Shown here piece after piece: positions 21,885-33,980 of a stretch of 64,000 nt of DNA (its first letter is position 1; each line of letters opens with the position of its first letter). Origin of the DNA: Benincasa hispida. Its lineage: Eukaryota > Streptophyta > Magnoliopsida > Cucurbitales > Cucurbitaceae. The stretch spans positions 69,789,041-69,853,040 of the forward strand of contig NC_052360.1 in NCBI RefSeq assembly GCF_009727055.1, in the 5' to 3' direction. The notes under the pieces were generated by a model that saw nothing but the letters and a program-made list of their open reading frames with translations, was not told the DNA's origin and did not search any database. The translations under genes and the position numbers were made by a program.

Positions 21885-22906
21885 AAACAATCTGATCTTG
21901 AAATCGTTCATGCAAAGATATGCGAGAGGGGACATCCTATGAAAAGATGTTTGCATGAGACCGGACTACGAAATAGTCACTTTTCTTTATAACATCGTTT
22001 ACTGTTAAAACTGACTATTTCAAGTTGATGACCTAGGTGACTCGATCTTATTCTTGAACTAACTATGAACTCTTGTTTATTTGGGATTTTCCTTTAATCT
22101 GTATGGGGGAGAGCAACTCAACATCGTTGACTCAATATATCTTCCATTTTAGGGGTAAGATCGGGTAGATAGCTGGGGACATAGTCCTGCAAGATAGAAT
22201 TCACTCTTACTCGATTCTAGGGATAGTAGATAACTTGTTCTCTTAAGTGCTGACTCCGAGTATTGAATAAGGGGCCCCACCCTCTCATTGGCCCGAGAGG
22301 GACTTGGTTTAGTGGTTGGACAACAAACCAATTATTCATTAGAGGATCAGTGGAACTTAAGAAACAAGTTGTAATTATAGGAGTAAACGGTAATTTAGAT
22401 CCAATTGTAATTACAAACAACTTGTGAAGAATTGATTTACTAATCATGGTTAAATCATGTGGACAAAAATATATCTACAGTGAGGAGAGGGTAGCTACTG
22501 GGCTTTAGTGTTGTGTCCCAGTAGTTATTGAATATTGGTTAATTAGGTTAAAGAGTTTGGTCGGTTAATCTTCAATCTTTGGAGCTCATGATCTGTAGGT
22601 CCCCTTGCTAGCTCATATCTGACTAAACGTTAGGATAGCGTGATGGAAGAATTTGAAACATTCAAATTCGGTTTAGGAAATAATTGTTAATTATATATGA
22701 TATAACTAACGTAATTATATAGTTTAAATTTTGAATTAAACGAAATTGGAGAGTTGTAATTATATACTATCTCAAATTCATAGTGAGTGGAATTATCCCA
22801 CTTTTCCCACTTACTAAAACATCTCAAATTCTACTTAATGCATGCAAAATTAATTGTCAATTTAAGATAAAGTCTTTTTGGATGTAATTACACTATAAAT
22901 GGATAC
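21885..22906 (+). repeat. Copia-A 5' LTR, piece 2
   Basis: Continues Copia-A LTR sequence from AAACAATCTGATC, matching 51275-52530 in the 3' LTR. It lacks about 270 bp of AT-rich sequence present in the 3' LTR (junction near 22766, where ACTATCTCAAATTC replaces the long AT block). It is cut at 22906 by CACTA-1. Confidence 0.9.
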
Positions 22907-25539
22907 TACTACAAAACTGGACTTTAATGTCGGTCTAAAATTGACATTAAAGATCGTGTTATAAAAAGTCTTAATGTCAGTTGTCTTTAATGTTTGTTTT
23001 AAACCGACATTATAGATGATCAAAATTTCAATGCCAGTTATCTTCAATGTCAGTTTTCAGCTGACATCAAATATTATTTTTAATGTCTGTTTTCAATCGA
23101 CATTGAATACTATCTTCAATGTCGATTTTTCACCTACTTTTTGTCAATAATTATCCGATATTAAATGTTGTCATCATTTTTTCATTAAAAAATAAATATA
23201 TATATATATATTTTGCTTATGCCATGGAAATCATTTCTCTTTTACCTGTATATGCACAAAATAAAATCTCAATTGCTTTCACAAATCCCTAATAAGTCAC
23301 AAAAGAAAAATTGGATGATAATTTAACTCCAAAACAAAGATAAAATATATTTTTCATCCAAATCAACTTATATGGTTTGGGCACCAAATCCCTACATATC
23401 AGCCATGAAGTATACATATATATTCTATATCGAACAAGTAGAGTATACATACTATGTTGCACACAAGAATAGAATTCAAAATGAATGAATTACAAGATGG
23501 TTAAAATGACTAATAATAAATTGAAGATAATTGAGGAGTGTTTAACGATGTCTTCCCAAGTTTCTCTAATGTCAATATTTGGAACTGGAGACTATTCTCC
23601 CTCTTACAAAGTAGATAAAACAACAATTTGAACAAATAAGTAGGAAACAAAACATAATATTACCCTAAGTGAAGAGTAATAGAAAAACTAGTAGGATAGA
23701 AAATAAATGCAAGCTTGCCAAACATAAAACTATGATGATAGTGTAAAATAAATATCAAAATCTCATGTAATTTAAGCATATAAAACACAAGTGAGTCTTA
23801 GAGTAATTATAATAAGTTTAAAATGACTTAAAAGTATTGTTTTTATGTGAAAATCTTTCCTATAAACACTTCTAAGAACAGTAATAATTAAATTACTCCA
23901 AAAATACCTTAAAATGCATTAAGTAGTCTAGAATTCTACTACTTGGTTGGAATCTTGGAAGCGAGCATAGCTAGTTGCTATGGTAGAAATGAAATGATAA
24001 GCAAGAAACCTATATGAATGGACTCTAATTTGTTTCCTTCAAAACTACAACCCTCCATGTTCATGTAACAAAAGAAATAATCTTATAAGTGTCAATGATC
24101 ACATCAAAAGAAAGAATCGCACAAGAGTCACTCAATCTTTACCAACTAATTCAACTCCTAGTTTTGTCCAAAGACGAACACTTTAGCATCAACAACTGAT
24201 GGTCAATAACTAACATTTACCTTAATGCCCATTAAATGCGGCATTTGGACTTAGGTGTAGGCCAAGAAAATGATTCCTTCGATAACAACTTGGAAAAGAT
24301 AATGCGTTGAAGAAACAACCACCGACCGCAGCTAAAAGGGAATGAACAAACAAAACAAAGAATCAAAATCATATGTTAGAAGAGAACAATTAAAATCATA
24401 TGCTAGAAGAAAAAAGTGAAAATAATAAAAAATGTTCTTATCTTCTTTAAGAATTAACAAACATTCAAGATCAACGTAATAATTCTAGAGAAATCTTAGC
24501 TTGAACTTAAAAATAGAAAGTCATATAAAAAACTTAGCCTCACATAACTAGTGCACTCCTAACAACTTCAATTTTACTTATTTAAATTCCTGCTAGGATA
24601 GTCCAATAGGTCCTTAACAGCAAGAACAAGCTTTTTAAGAGTTCAAACTTCAAAATTGCATAGCATTTCGTATATGCTTGATTTTCACAACTAACTTATT
24701 TACACCAATGGCAACGTAGAACCCAATCTAATCATTAGGCAATGTAATACCTAACCAAGTTAATAAATATATATAAACTGTGGGTACACTCCACTAAAGA
24801 TCTACAGCTGCACTCTTCTCACTATAGATATATTTTTGTGTCCATGGATCTNACAGAATAATTAAAAATAGAAGCTTGAAAAAGTAACTAAAATAGAAGT
24901 ATATACAAAATGCTTACTCCATCCTTCACCTAAAGAGGATGTGATCTAGACTTTGTAAACTGGCCAGCCATTCTTCCCACTTAAATCAATGTTGAAGTTG
25001 CACAACATACACTATGATTAAACAACCAGAAAGCTTCAGACAAAAAAAAAAGAATCTGAAAGAAAAAGCGGAGATGGATTGTACCTCAATGACAAGCATT
25101 TGTCTACTAAATATAAGAACAACATCCATCTGAAGAAGAATCCTAAAGGTATCCTTAACATTATTAGCACTAAACTCCTTGAAACTCTTGGCACAATCAC
25201 CACCTTGCGGAAAGCATTACTAATTTATGTCTCATCAGTAAGGCAATTCACCACCAGAGAGTCTTCAAATTACATTCTAGGCAACAAAGGTCTAAACATT
25301 CAAAACTAAGTTACTTACAGTTTTTCAAGGGAAGTGGACTTCTTTGTGATCTCCCTTTTTTAATCTCACTTCAGCCAGAAAGAATATGAATCTGTTTCAC
25401 AATATGTACAACACTTTTTCTAATATCAATTTAAGGTCTGATTTCTGAAAACCTGAAGTACTACTACTAACAGGTTTTTCTGCAGGGAAAAGGTAACTAA
25501 AATTGGCATAATTTCAAAATGGTCCTTCAATAAATTAAA
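22907..25539. other. CACTA-1 left arm, non-coding
   Basis: The first ~250 bp contain several inverted TGTCGGT/ACCGACA-type words able to pair locally, typical subterminal structure for CACTA elements. The rest to 25539 is AT-rich with no convincing coding. A 76-codon frame at 25079-25309 has no recognised family. A single undetermined base (N) is at 24852. Confidence 0.6.
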
Positions 25540-26923
25540 TATCACGCCCCCACAATATTCGTTCTTCAAATCGCGCCACTAAGGGGCATGGGACTCCCAT
25601 AGCATGGCCAATAGGGAGTCAGGACCCATTGAAAGGCATCCTAAAGAAAGGCAAGGCTGACATGGCTGCCTTGGTCAGGGTGCCCACATGCCCAGGAGAA
25701 GGCATACGGGTGTAGCAAGGTAGCACAACGAGACAGCAGTGCCTTCATCAGGGCGCCCACATGCCCAGGTATAGGCATACGAGGGCGTGGCAAGGAAACT
25801 CAGTGAGACAGGTGCCAAGAACATCGCCCATATGCACCAATGTGTGCACGACCAAGCGCGTGCACATGCTTAGGAGAGGCAAGGCCTCGTTTGAGGCCAA
25901 GGATGCTCATGGACGCGAGGCCAAGCGTGCCTTTGTCCGGAGTGCACGAGTCTAGATGCATACAACTACGCGCGCCCAAAAGCCTACGTGTGCAGCCCAT
26001 AGGCAACGATCGTACGACATGCCCACGTGCCCCTCAGGCACAGGCACACACACGTCTCTGCACGCGCCCCACAGACGAGAACGCCCAGGTGTGCACAGAA
26101 CGCTACGCACGCCTGCCCCAGGCATAGAATAATCCCTGAGCACGCCCACGACCCAGATGCTTCAGGAATATGTTGGAGGACGCATGACTGACCTAGATGC
26201 TTTTGGAAGGATCTAGAAGGCACGAGACATGGCCCGACTACTCACCCAAGGCCTAGACAGTCCCAGTCGGTCCTAAATAGTTCGAGACAATTCCAGCACC
26301 CACAGAAAGCACCCAGACATGTTTGGAAGCCTTTGGATAGCCCCACACTATGTTAGAAGCATCTAGACAGTGCCACACAGTACCAGCATGGGCTAGACAA
26401 CCCCACACAACCCTGGAAGTCTCTAAAAGGGTCTAGATAGTACAGAATGTGTTGGATGACTCTAGAAGACTCATGGACATGCTAGAACATCCCAACACCT
26501 CTTCATATGAACATACTCTAGAATTCTCTGTAATGGTCTAGAATTGTTTAGAAAGAGTCTAGAAGGGTCATGTATGTACTTGGAAGTGTATGGAATGACC
26601 TAGAATGGCCTAGGGACATGTCAAGACACCTTAAAAGTATCTAGAAAGGGCCATAACCGACTTTAGGGTGCTTAGGTCGTAGGGAATCTCTATAAATAGC
26701 TCAAGGGGCCTCATTTGTATTCAATCCAACATCACACGTTAATAAAGCCTCTCCACATTCTTTCAAACTCACTCACTTGCCCAACAATCTCTAGTCCTCT
26801 AAGGTGTGAACCTAAGTGTCTTGAATAGAAACAAACTCTACTCTAAAGGCTTACTTGGTACACTTTGATATAGAAGTCCCAAGTGCTGCACGGTTGGTCG
26901 TCTCAAGCACTGACCCCGTGACA
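25540..26923 (+). repeat. LTR-A of the gag-only element
   Basis: 1384 bp. The first half (to about 26130) is unusually GC- and CpG-rich. The second half is studded with TCTAGA or CTAGACAG-like words. Overlapping open frames on both strands (25761-26223) reflect lack of stop codons in GC-rich DNA, not genes. It aligns with the three pieces of LTR-B. Confidence 0.9.
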
Positions 26924-26925
26924 GG

Positions 26926-26940
26926 TGGTATCAGAGCCAC
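26926..26940 (+). other. Primer binding site of the gag-only element
   Basis: TGGTATCAGAGCCAC, two bases after the LTR end, complementary to initiator Met tRNA. Confidence 0.9.
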
Positions 26941-28426
26941 GTTCTTGGAACCTAGGTACCCCAAACACAATTCGTTGGCCTAGCAACTCGATGACATTCG
27001 AGGAAGTATATTGCTCGCCGATTGAGCAAGTCATCGAAGGACCAACAACTCGTGCACGTAAAGCACAACTCTTTTTGTCCAAGCAAGAAAAATCCAAGGC
27101 CCACGATGCGAGACAACATGTGGACACTCGCCTGGCCAACGTGGAGCAAAGCTGGGAGGAAGTACAGACGTTGGTCGGCAGGTTGAGTGACGATTACGAA
27201 GGCTTAGTCCGAGAGAACACCGAGATCAGTGTGGCTACAAAAGAGATGATTATGGAGCTTGGATGAACACTCAATAGGGAGGTAAGTTCTCTAACTAGTG
27301 ATGTTGATAACCTACGTAAGTTTATAGAGGGTAAGCTCCATGAGCTTCATAAGGAGCTCGACGACATACGTGTTGAATGTCGGGACAATCGAAGAGCTAG
27401 TCATCATTATGCATCTACTAACTTGTCATCTGCTGTGCATACCCGTGGAATTTATGGATTGAAGGTTCAAAAGCCCTGCATGTATAATGGCACACATAGT
27501 TCCACGATGGTGGAAAACTTCATTTTTGGCCTAGAACAATACTTCAAAGTTGTTGGTGTCGTCAAGGACGGTGCTAAGATTGCCAAGGCACTGAACTTCC
27601 TATGTGTAGTAGCCCAACTATGGTAGCATAGGAAACATGCTAAATGAGAGCATGGCCTATGTACATTGCGAACATGGGAAAAATTTAAGTCAGAACTCTA
27701 AAAGCATTTTGTTCCTTACAACGCTGATATGGAAGCAAGAGGAAAGCTTAGAAGGCCGAGATAGACCGAAAGCATTCCCGAGTATATAAAGGCATTCACA
27801 ACCCTTATGCTCGAGATAGATGATCTATCCGACAAAGAAGCACTCTTTCACTTTAAAGATGGTCTTAGGGAATGGGCGAGAATTGAACTTGATAGGTGCA
27901 ATGTGAAGACGCTTGATAATGCCATTGCCACCGCAAAGATGCTCATAAATTTCTCAGCCAAGGGGAAGAAGATCAAGAAAGATGAAGGAGAGACGCCGGA
28001 GTCCGATGGAGATAATGAGGATGAGGCAAAAGGCAATGCCAAGAATGGTGGAAAAGGGAAGGCTATTGATGCAGGCGAAGGTAAGCTCTTAAAGCTTAAG
28101 AAACCTAAGCCTTGTTTCCTCCGCAAAGGGACACATTGGACTAGGGATTACCCAGTTAGGAAGAAGCTAAATGCCCTAGTCACCGAGTCCCATCAGAAAA
28201 AAGTAAAAATGGGCTTCATATACCGGATGGGTGCCCTAATCAAGGAGGTCTCTTCAGGGAATGAAGAGAAAGAAACCAAAGATGCCAAAACAAAGCCCAA
28301 AAGTAAAATGGGTAAATGGCCGAGGTTAGCCTCCCTTAAGGATAATGAGGGAGACATGAAGGAGTTTGAGGCATCAAAGATGGAATCAACGAAGCAACCA
28401 AGAGAAGGATGCACAAGAAAATGAAG
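26941..28426 (+). pseudogene. Ty3-type gag (retrotrans_gag) with broken zinc knuckle
   Basis: Nearly continuous reading with a few stops (about 27264, 27624, 27643). In order: PTTRARKAQLFLSKQEK, a coiled-coil-like stretch (SSLTSDVDNLRKFIEGKLHE), the capsid core (KPCMYNGTHSST, ENFIFGLEQYF, AKIAKALNFL, TWEKFKSEL, HFVPYNADMEARGKLRR, ESIPEYIKAFTTLMLEI and LFHFKDGLREWARIEL), an acidic/basic linker, and a zinc-knuckle remnant. The knuckle reads CFLRKGTHWTRDYP, so two of the four metal ligands (second and last Cys) are lost. Family role: virus-like particle assembly and RNA packaging. No protease or RT follows. Confidence 0.88.
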
Positions 28427-28483
28427 ACACTCAAGGAAGAAGAATGCAATGAGGACGTTGTGAAATCAAGTGGGGGAAAGATT

Positions 28484-29144
28484 TATGCCCCACAAAATCT
28501 GTTCTTCAAATCGCACCACTAAGGGTTGTGAGACTCCCATACCATGGCCAAGAGGGAGTTAAGACCTATTAGAAGGCATCCAAAAGATAGGGAGGTTGAC
28601 ACGGCTGACTTGGTCAGGGCGCCCACATGCCCAGGAGAAGGAATACGAGGGCATCGCAAGGTAGCACAACGAGACAGAAGTGCCTTGGTCAGGGTGCTTA
28701 CATGCCCAGGTGCAGGCATACGAGGGCGTGGCAAGGGAACTCAGCGAGACAGATGCTAAGGACAGGGCCCATATGCACCAACATGTGAGCGACCAAGCTC
28801 GCACACACGTTCAGGAGAGGCAAGGCCTTGTGTGAGGACAAGGAAGCTCATAGACAGGCGGCCAAGGGCGTGGTCTTGTCCAGAGTGCGTGAGTCCAGAC
28901 GCACACACCCAGGTGCGCCCAAAAGCTTGCACGTGCGACCCACAGGCAACTTCCGTGCGACATGCGCATGTGCCCGAAAGCCTGTGGGTACAGCCCACAG
29001 GCAACATCTATGCTACATCTGTGCACGACCCTCAAGCACAGGCGCGTGTATGTCCCTGTCCGCACCACAGATGCGAATGCCTAGGCATGCGCACAACACT
29101 GCGGACGCATGCCTCAGGCGCACGACAGTCTTTGCGCGTGCGCT
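28484..29144 (+). repeat. LTR-B of the gag-only element, piece 1
   Basis: Aligns with the CpG-rich first half of LTR-A (AAATCGCACCACTAAGG, CCCACATGCCCAGGAG). The open frames at 28544-29182 on both strands are composition artefacts. It is cut at 29144 by a solo LTR. Confidence 0.88.
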
Positions 29145-31222
29145 TGATGACAAATGCATGTCATCTTAGGCCTTTTACTTAAAATTATGAAGGCTGTTAA
29201 GTAGAATATGCAGCAATTATGCTAGGAATTCATGAGAAAATAGCTTGCGTCATTCAACATGATGAATCTCAGCTAACCCGTTATTATGTGTTATTATGCG
29301 TTCAATGTTCTATTTTTGTAGCTAACGTAGAAAGTGGACGCAAACGCGAAAATTGGACCACCACATAGACGACCGCATGTAGAGAAACTCTCCATCGCAA
29401 AGGTAAACGCATTCGATCAACACATGGATGTTATGGTAATCAGCCCCTTGCGTCCATCGCATGAGAGTTGCGCTCGTCAAGCGATTGCGGTCATCGTGTA
29501 GAGTTGCGGTATCAAGTGAATGCGGTTACTACATGATTGTGGCTTTACGATAACGCATGGCAAAGGGATCAACGCAAGGTTGGTGGAATGAATGCATCAA
29601 CGCATCTACCTCGAGAAAATCAAAAGATGATGTTGACATTTTACCTACCACGCCGTTGGCAGCAGAGGTTCAGAAAGGACTAAACGCGCCGAATGTTAGA
29701 ATCAGAGCAGTCCATTAATGCTGTCGGCGATCCAGGCTCGATATAAAGAAGTCGATGAGCAGAAATTCAAGTTGTCCAGGGTTTTCACCCAAGGTTGAAT
29801 CTAAGGTTTTCGCCTGAGGTTTGTCTAGAGCGAATCCTTGTGATCCATGCATGAGAAGATGCTTGAGAGTTCTTCACCTCCTTCATCTATTCTGAGTGAC
29901 GACCGGAGCCTTCGACCGGAGCTAGATCTCGAGAGAGTCAGCTCCACCGCCCATCCATGGCACCATCGACAACCTTGATGTGCATCCGCTGGAAGCAAGT
30001 CTTTGTTTCTAGCCGGTCATTTCATTTTCCCTTCTTTTTCTTATATTTTTTTTTATTGTACTACATTTTGGGATTAAGGAATTAATACATTTTGTGTTCA
30101 ATACATTTCTATGTTTCCTTTGATTCCATTTTCATCTTCTCTACTTAGCATCTTTAACTTTCATTGCATCACTTAGTGAGATTGCTTGAGTATCGCATAC
30201 TTAGTCATGTGGATTAGGGATATGAAGCATGTAGTAAACCACCGAGAGGTATGCATTGTGCGAGTATGTAAGAAAACCTTATTTGCTTAGTGTGAAACTG
30301 TGGCAATACCTGTCTATAGGCTAACGCATTGCTTGTCTATGAGTAAAGTCAACAACAACCAACTGCCCGGGAGGGTAAGTGGTTGGTCGCATTAAGCAAT
30401 GTAAGTCATTGTTCATTAAAGATAGGAATAATCTTATGTCAACAAAGTTCATGCGGTTACCTTGTCTATGAGTGCATCATTCATCGTTTAGGCATACTTG
30501 AGAGAGTAGTCTAAAACTCAAATCTAAGACTCGAAAGAGCATATTGGAACACATAGGAAAGAATAGGGAACTTAGAGATAAGCTCCGTTTGCTTTCACAC
30601 AACGTATGCACCCAACGGATAGGATATTGCATGTGTCTGGGAAGTAGGATGTAGTGGTTGTATGCGGTCATCTCGACACTTATGCATAACCACCGCATAC
30701 GTCCTAGAGTTAGGCTCAAGTGTATGTAGCATGATCGCATGGCTTGCATTGACTGAGGTTTCCCTTGCAGTCACTCTTAAGGGTTGCAATGAAATCATCT
30801 CCGCATTTTATCTATTTCTCCACTCATTTGTTTCATGTCAAGAGTTGTCGTGTATCTACCTCTCATTCATATTCTCATTGCGTTGTTTGTTAGCTAGGAG
30901 TAGGAGTAGTGTTAGTGTAGAAATCCCTCCATCATTCTTTTATTCAAACCGCCGCATGCACATTTCCGCATTCATTTTGCTACAAGTCCCTGAGTTCGAC
31001 CTCGAATCACCTGAGAAGCTTGCATTCGCATTATAATTGGCATGAGAGCAAGAAAACTTGTGACAGGACGCATGGTCATCGTATACATTTATTAACGCAT
31101 AGTAATTCCAACGCAGGACCATTGACGCATGACAATCAACGTATACCTGAAGAACATGCATCACATATTGCATTTGAGAGATTTTAGTTGTCGAGTAATT
31201 GACATCTAATTTCCCATCATCA
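29145..31222 (+). repeat. Solo LTR 1 (plus orientation, 2.08 kb)
   Basis: Starts TGATGACAAATGCATGTC and ends CCCATCATCA. It interrupts LTR-B between CACGACAGTC...GCGCT and ATGCCCACAACCC. It is the inverted homologue of 31573-33577. Flanking bases (GCGCT and ATGCC) could be a decayed GCGCC target duplication. There is a GTTCGACCTCGAATCAC motif near the right end, and no internal coding. Confidence 0.88.
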
Positions 31223-31572
31223 ATGCCCACAACCCAGACGCTTCGAAAACATGCTAAAGGACGCGTTTCTGTCTTGGACGGCTCTGGAAGGATCTAGAAG
31301 GCATGAGACATGGCCTGACTGCTCACCTAAGGATCTAGAAGGCTCGAGACAGTGCCAGCGCCCACAAAAATCACACAGAGACGTTTGAAAGCCCTTGGAC
31401 AGCTTGACACTGTGCTGGGCATCTAGACAGTGACACACAGTGCCAACATGGGCTAGACAGCCCCACACAACCCCAGAAGTCTTTAGAAGGGTCTAGACAG
31501 TACCAGAACGTGCCAGATGACTCTGGAAGGCTCATGGACATGCTAGAACGTCCCAGCACCTTTTCGAATGTA
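31223..31572 (+). repeat. LTR-B of the gag-only element, piece 2
   Basis: 350 bp matching LTR-A 26140-26505 (CCCAGACGCTTCG, GGAAGGATCTAGAAGG, GGGCTAGACAGCCCC). It is trapped between two oppositely oriented solo LTRs and ends with ATGTA, the left TSD copy of solo LTR 2. Confidence 0.88.
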
Positions 31573-33577
31573 TGATGACAGGGAAATTAGAAGTCAAACT
31601 ATTCAACAACTAAAATCCTTTGGACGCGGTATGCGATGCATGTTCTTAAGATATGCGTTGATAGTCATGCGTCGATGGTCATGCATCCTGTCACAAGTTT
31701 TTTTGCACTCACGCCAAGTATAACGCGAACGCAAGTTTCTCGGGTGATCCGAGGTCGAACTCAGGGACTTGTAGCAAAATGAATGCGGTAATGTGCATGC
31801 GACGGTTTAAATACAAGAACAGATGGGAAGGTTGCTAAGTTAACCCTACTCCTATTCCTATCTAATAGACAACGCAATGAGAATATGCATGAGAGGTAGA
31901 GAGACGATAACTCTTGACATAAAACAAATGAATGGGAAAGATAGATAAAATGCGGAGATGTCTTCATTGTAATACTTAAGAGTAACCGCAAGGGCAACCT
32001 TAGTCAACACAAGCCATGCGATCATGCTACACACACTAAAAGCCTAAATCTAGGACATATGCAGTGGGTATGCATAGTGTCGAGATGATCGCATACATCC
32101 ACCATATCCTACTTCCTGGATGCATTCAATATCCCATCCGTAGGGTGCATATGCTGTGTGAAAGCAAACAGAGCTTATCTCTAAGATCTCTATTCTTGCT
32201 TATGTGTTCCAATCCGCTTTCCCGAATCTTAGATTTGGGTTTTAGACTACTCTCCCAAGTATGCCTAAATGATGAATGATGCGCTCATAGGACAAGGTAA
32301 CCGCATGAACTTGGTTGACCTAAGATTGTTCCTATCCCTAATGAATAATGACTTACATTGCTTAATGCGACCAACCATTTACCCTCCCAGGTAGTTGGTT
32401 GTTGCTGACTTTACTCATAGACAAGAAATGCGTTAGCCTATAGACAGGCATTGCCACAGCTTCACACTAAGCAAATAAGGTTTTCTCATATACTTGCACA
32501 ACGGACACCTCTTGGTGGTTTGCTACATGCTTCATATCCCTAATCCACATGACTAAGTATGCGATACTCAAGCAATCTCACTAAGTGATGCAATGAATTT
32601 AAAGATGCTAAGTAAAGAAGATGGAGATGGAATCGAAGGAAATATAGAAATGTATTGAACACAAAATATATTAATTCCTTAATCACAAAATGTATACAGT
32701 ACAATATAAGAAAAGAAAGGAAAATGAAATGACCGACTGGAAGTAAAGACTTCCTTCCAACGGATGTGCGTCAAGGCTGCCGGTGGTGCCATGGATGGGC
32801 GGTGGAGCTGACTCTCCCGAGATTTAGCTCCGGTCGTCACTCGGAGTGGATGAAGGAGGTGAAGAACTCTCAAGCGTCTTCTCACGCATTTTGTCTGGAT
32901 CACAAGGATCTGCCCTAGGCGAACTTCAGGAAAAAACCTTGGATAACTTGATTTCTGCTCATCTGCTTCTATTTATAGAGCTTTAATCACTGATAACATT
33001 AATGGACTGCTCTGAGTTTGACATTCGGCGCGCTAGTCCTTTTCTGAACCTCTGCCGCCAATGGCGTGGTAGGTGAAATGTTAGCATCAGCTTATGATTT
33101 TCTCGAGGTAGATGCGTTGATGCGTTCATTCCACCAACCTTGTGTTGATCCCATTAGTATTCATTATCGCATAGCTGCGATCATTTAATGACCGCATTCG
33201 CTTAATATCGCAACTCTCACGATGACTGCAATCGCTTGACGAGCGTAACGTCCATGCGATGGATGCATACAGTTGATTACCGCAACATTCATGTGTTGAT
33301 CGATGCGTTCGCCTTTGCGATTGAGAGTTTCTTCACATGCGGTCGTCTATGCGGTGGTCCGATTTTCGCGTTTGCTTTCACTTCCTGTATTAGTTACAAA
33401 AATAGAACATTAAACGCATAATAACACATAATAATGGGTTAGCCGAGATTCTTTAATGCTGATCGATGAAAACTCATTTTTCATGAATTCCTAGCACAAT
33501 TGCCGCATATTCTGCTTAACAACCTTCATAATTCTAAGTAAAAGGCCTAAGATGACATGCATTTCTGAATGTCATCA
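31573..33577 (-). repeat. Solo LTR 2 (minus orientation, 2.0 kb)
   Basis: The plus strand begins TGATGACAGGG and ends AATGTCATCA, flanked by a perfect 5-bp TSD ATGTA (31568-31572 and 33578-33582). It is the same family as solo LTR 1 in opposite orientation. It restores LTR-B continuity when removed. Confidence 0.93.
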
Positions 33578-33582
33578 ATGTA

Positions 33583-33980
33583 CATACTCTAAACTTCTTT
33601 GTTATGGTCTATAATTGTCTAGAAAGAGTCTAGAAGGGTCATGTATGTACTTGGAAGTGTATGGAAGGACCTAAAATATGCTAGAAACATGTCAAGACGT
33701 CTGGGTAGTATCTAGAAAGGAGGCTTAGGTCGGTGGAAAACCTCTAAAAATAGACCAAAGGGGCCTCATTTGTATTCAATCCAACATCACACATCAATAA
33801 AGCCTCTCCACATTCTTTCAAACACACTCACTTGCCCAACACTCTCTAACTCTCTAAGGTGTGTACCTAAGTGTCTTGAATAGACACAAGCTCTTCTCTC
33901 AATGTTTATTTAGTGCCCTTTGATAGCTAGGAAGCCCAAGTACCGCATAGTTAGTTGTCTCAAGCACTGACCCCGTGACA
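33583..33980 (+). repeat. LTR-B of the gag-only element, piece 3
   Basis: Matches LTR-A 26512-26923 (CATACTCTA, GTCTAGAAGGGTCATG, CATCACAC..TAATAAAGCC, CACTGACCCCGTGACA). The end at 33980 is followed by TAAA. Confidence 0.9.

Larger units (their letters stand above)
25540..33980 (+). mobile_element. Gag-only LTR retrotransposon (TR-GAG type, Ty3-like), with two nested solo LTRs
   Basis: LTR-A is 25540-26923 and LTR-B 28484-33980 (after removing insertions, about 1.4 kb each). Termini read TATCACGCCCC and CCCCGTGACA, an inverted TGTCAC/GTGACA pair with one mutation on the left. A 4-bp TAAA is present directly on both sides. An initiator-Met primer binding site follows LTR-A and a purine tract (GTGGGGGAAAGA) precedes LTR-B. 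The 1.56-kb internal region has only a Ty3-type gag and no pol, so the element had to borrow replication proteins. LTR-B was later split by two solo LTRs. Confidence 0.88.

Noticed and set aside
25761..26223. Cluster of overlapping open frames on both strands, rich in Cys, Arg and His
   Set aside because: They fall in the CpG-rich half of an LTR and recur in its partner (28544-29182). Stop codons are rare there because of composition. No domain is recognisable.
30477..31230. Several 70-120 codon frames on both strands in solo LTR 1
   Set aside because: Mirrored in solo LTR 2 with disrupted reading; LTR sequence, not genes.
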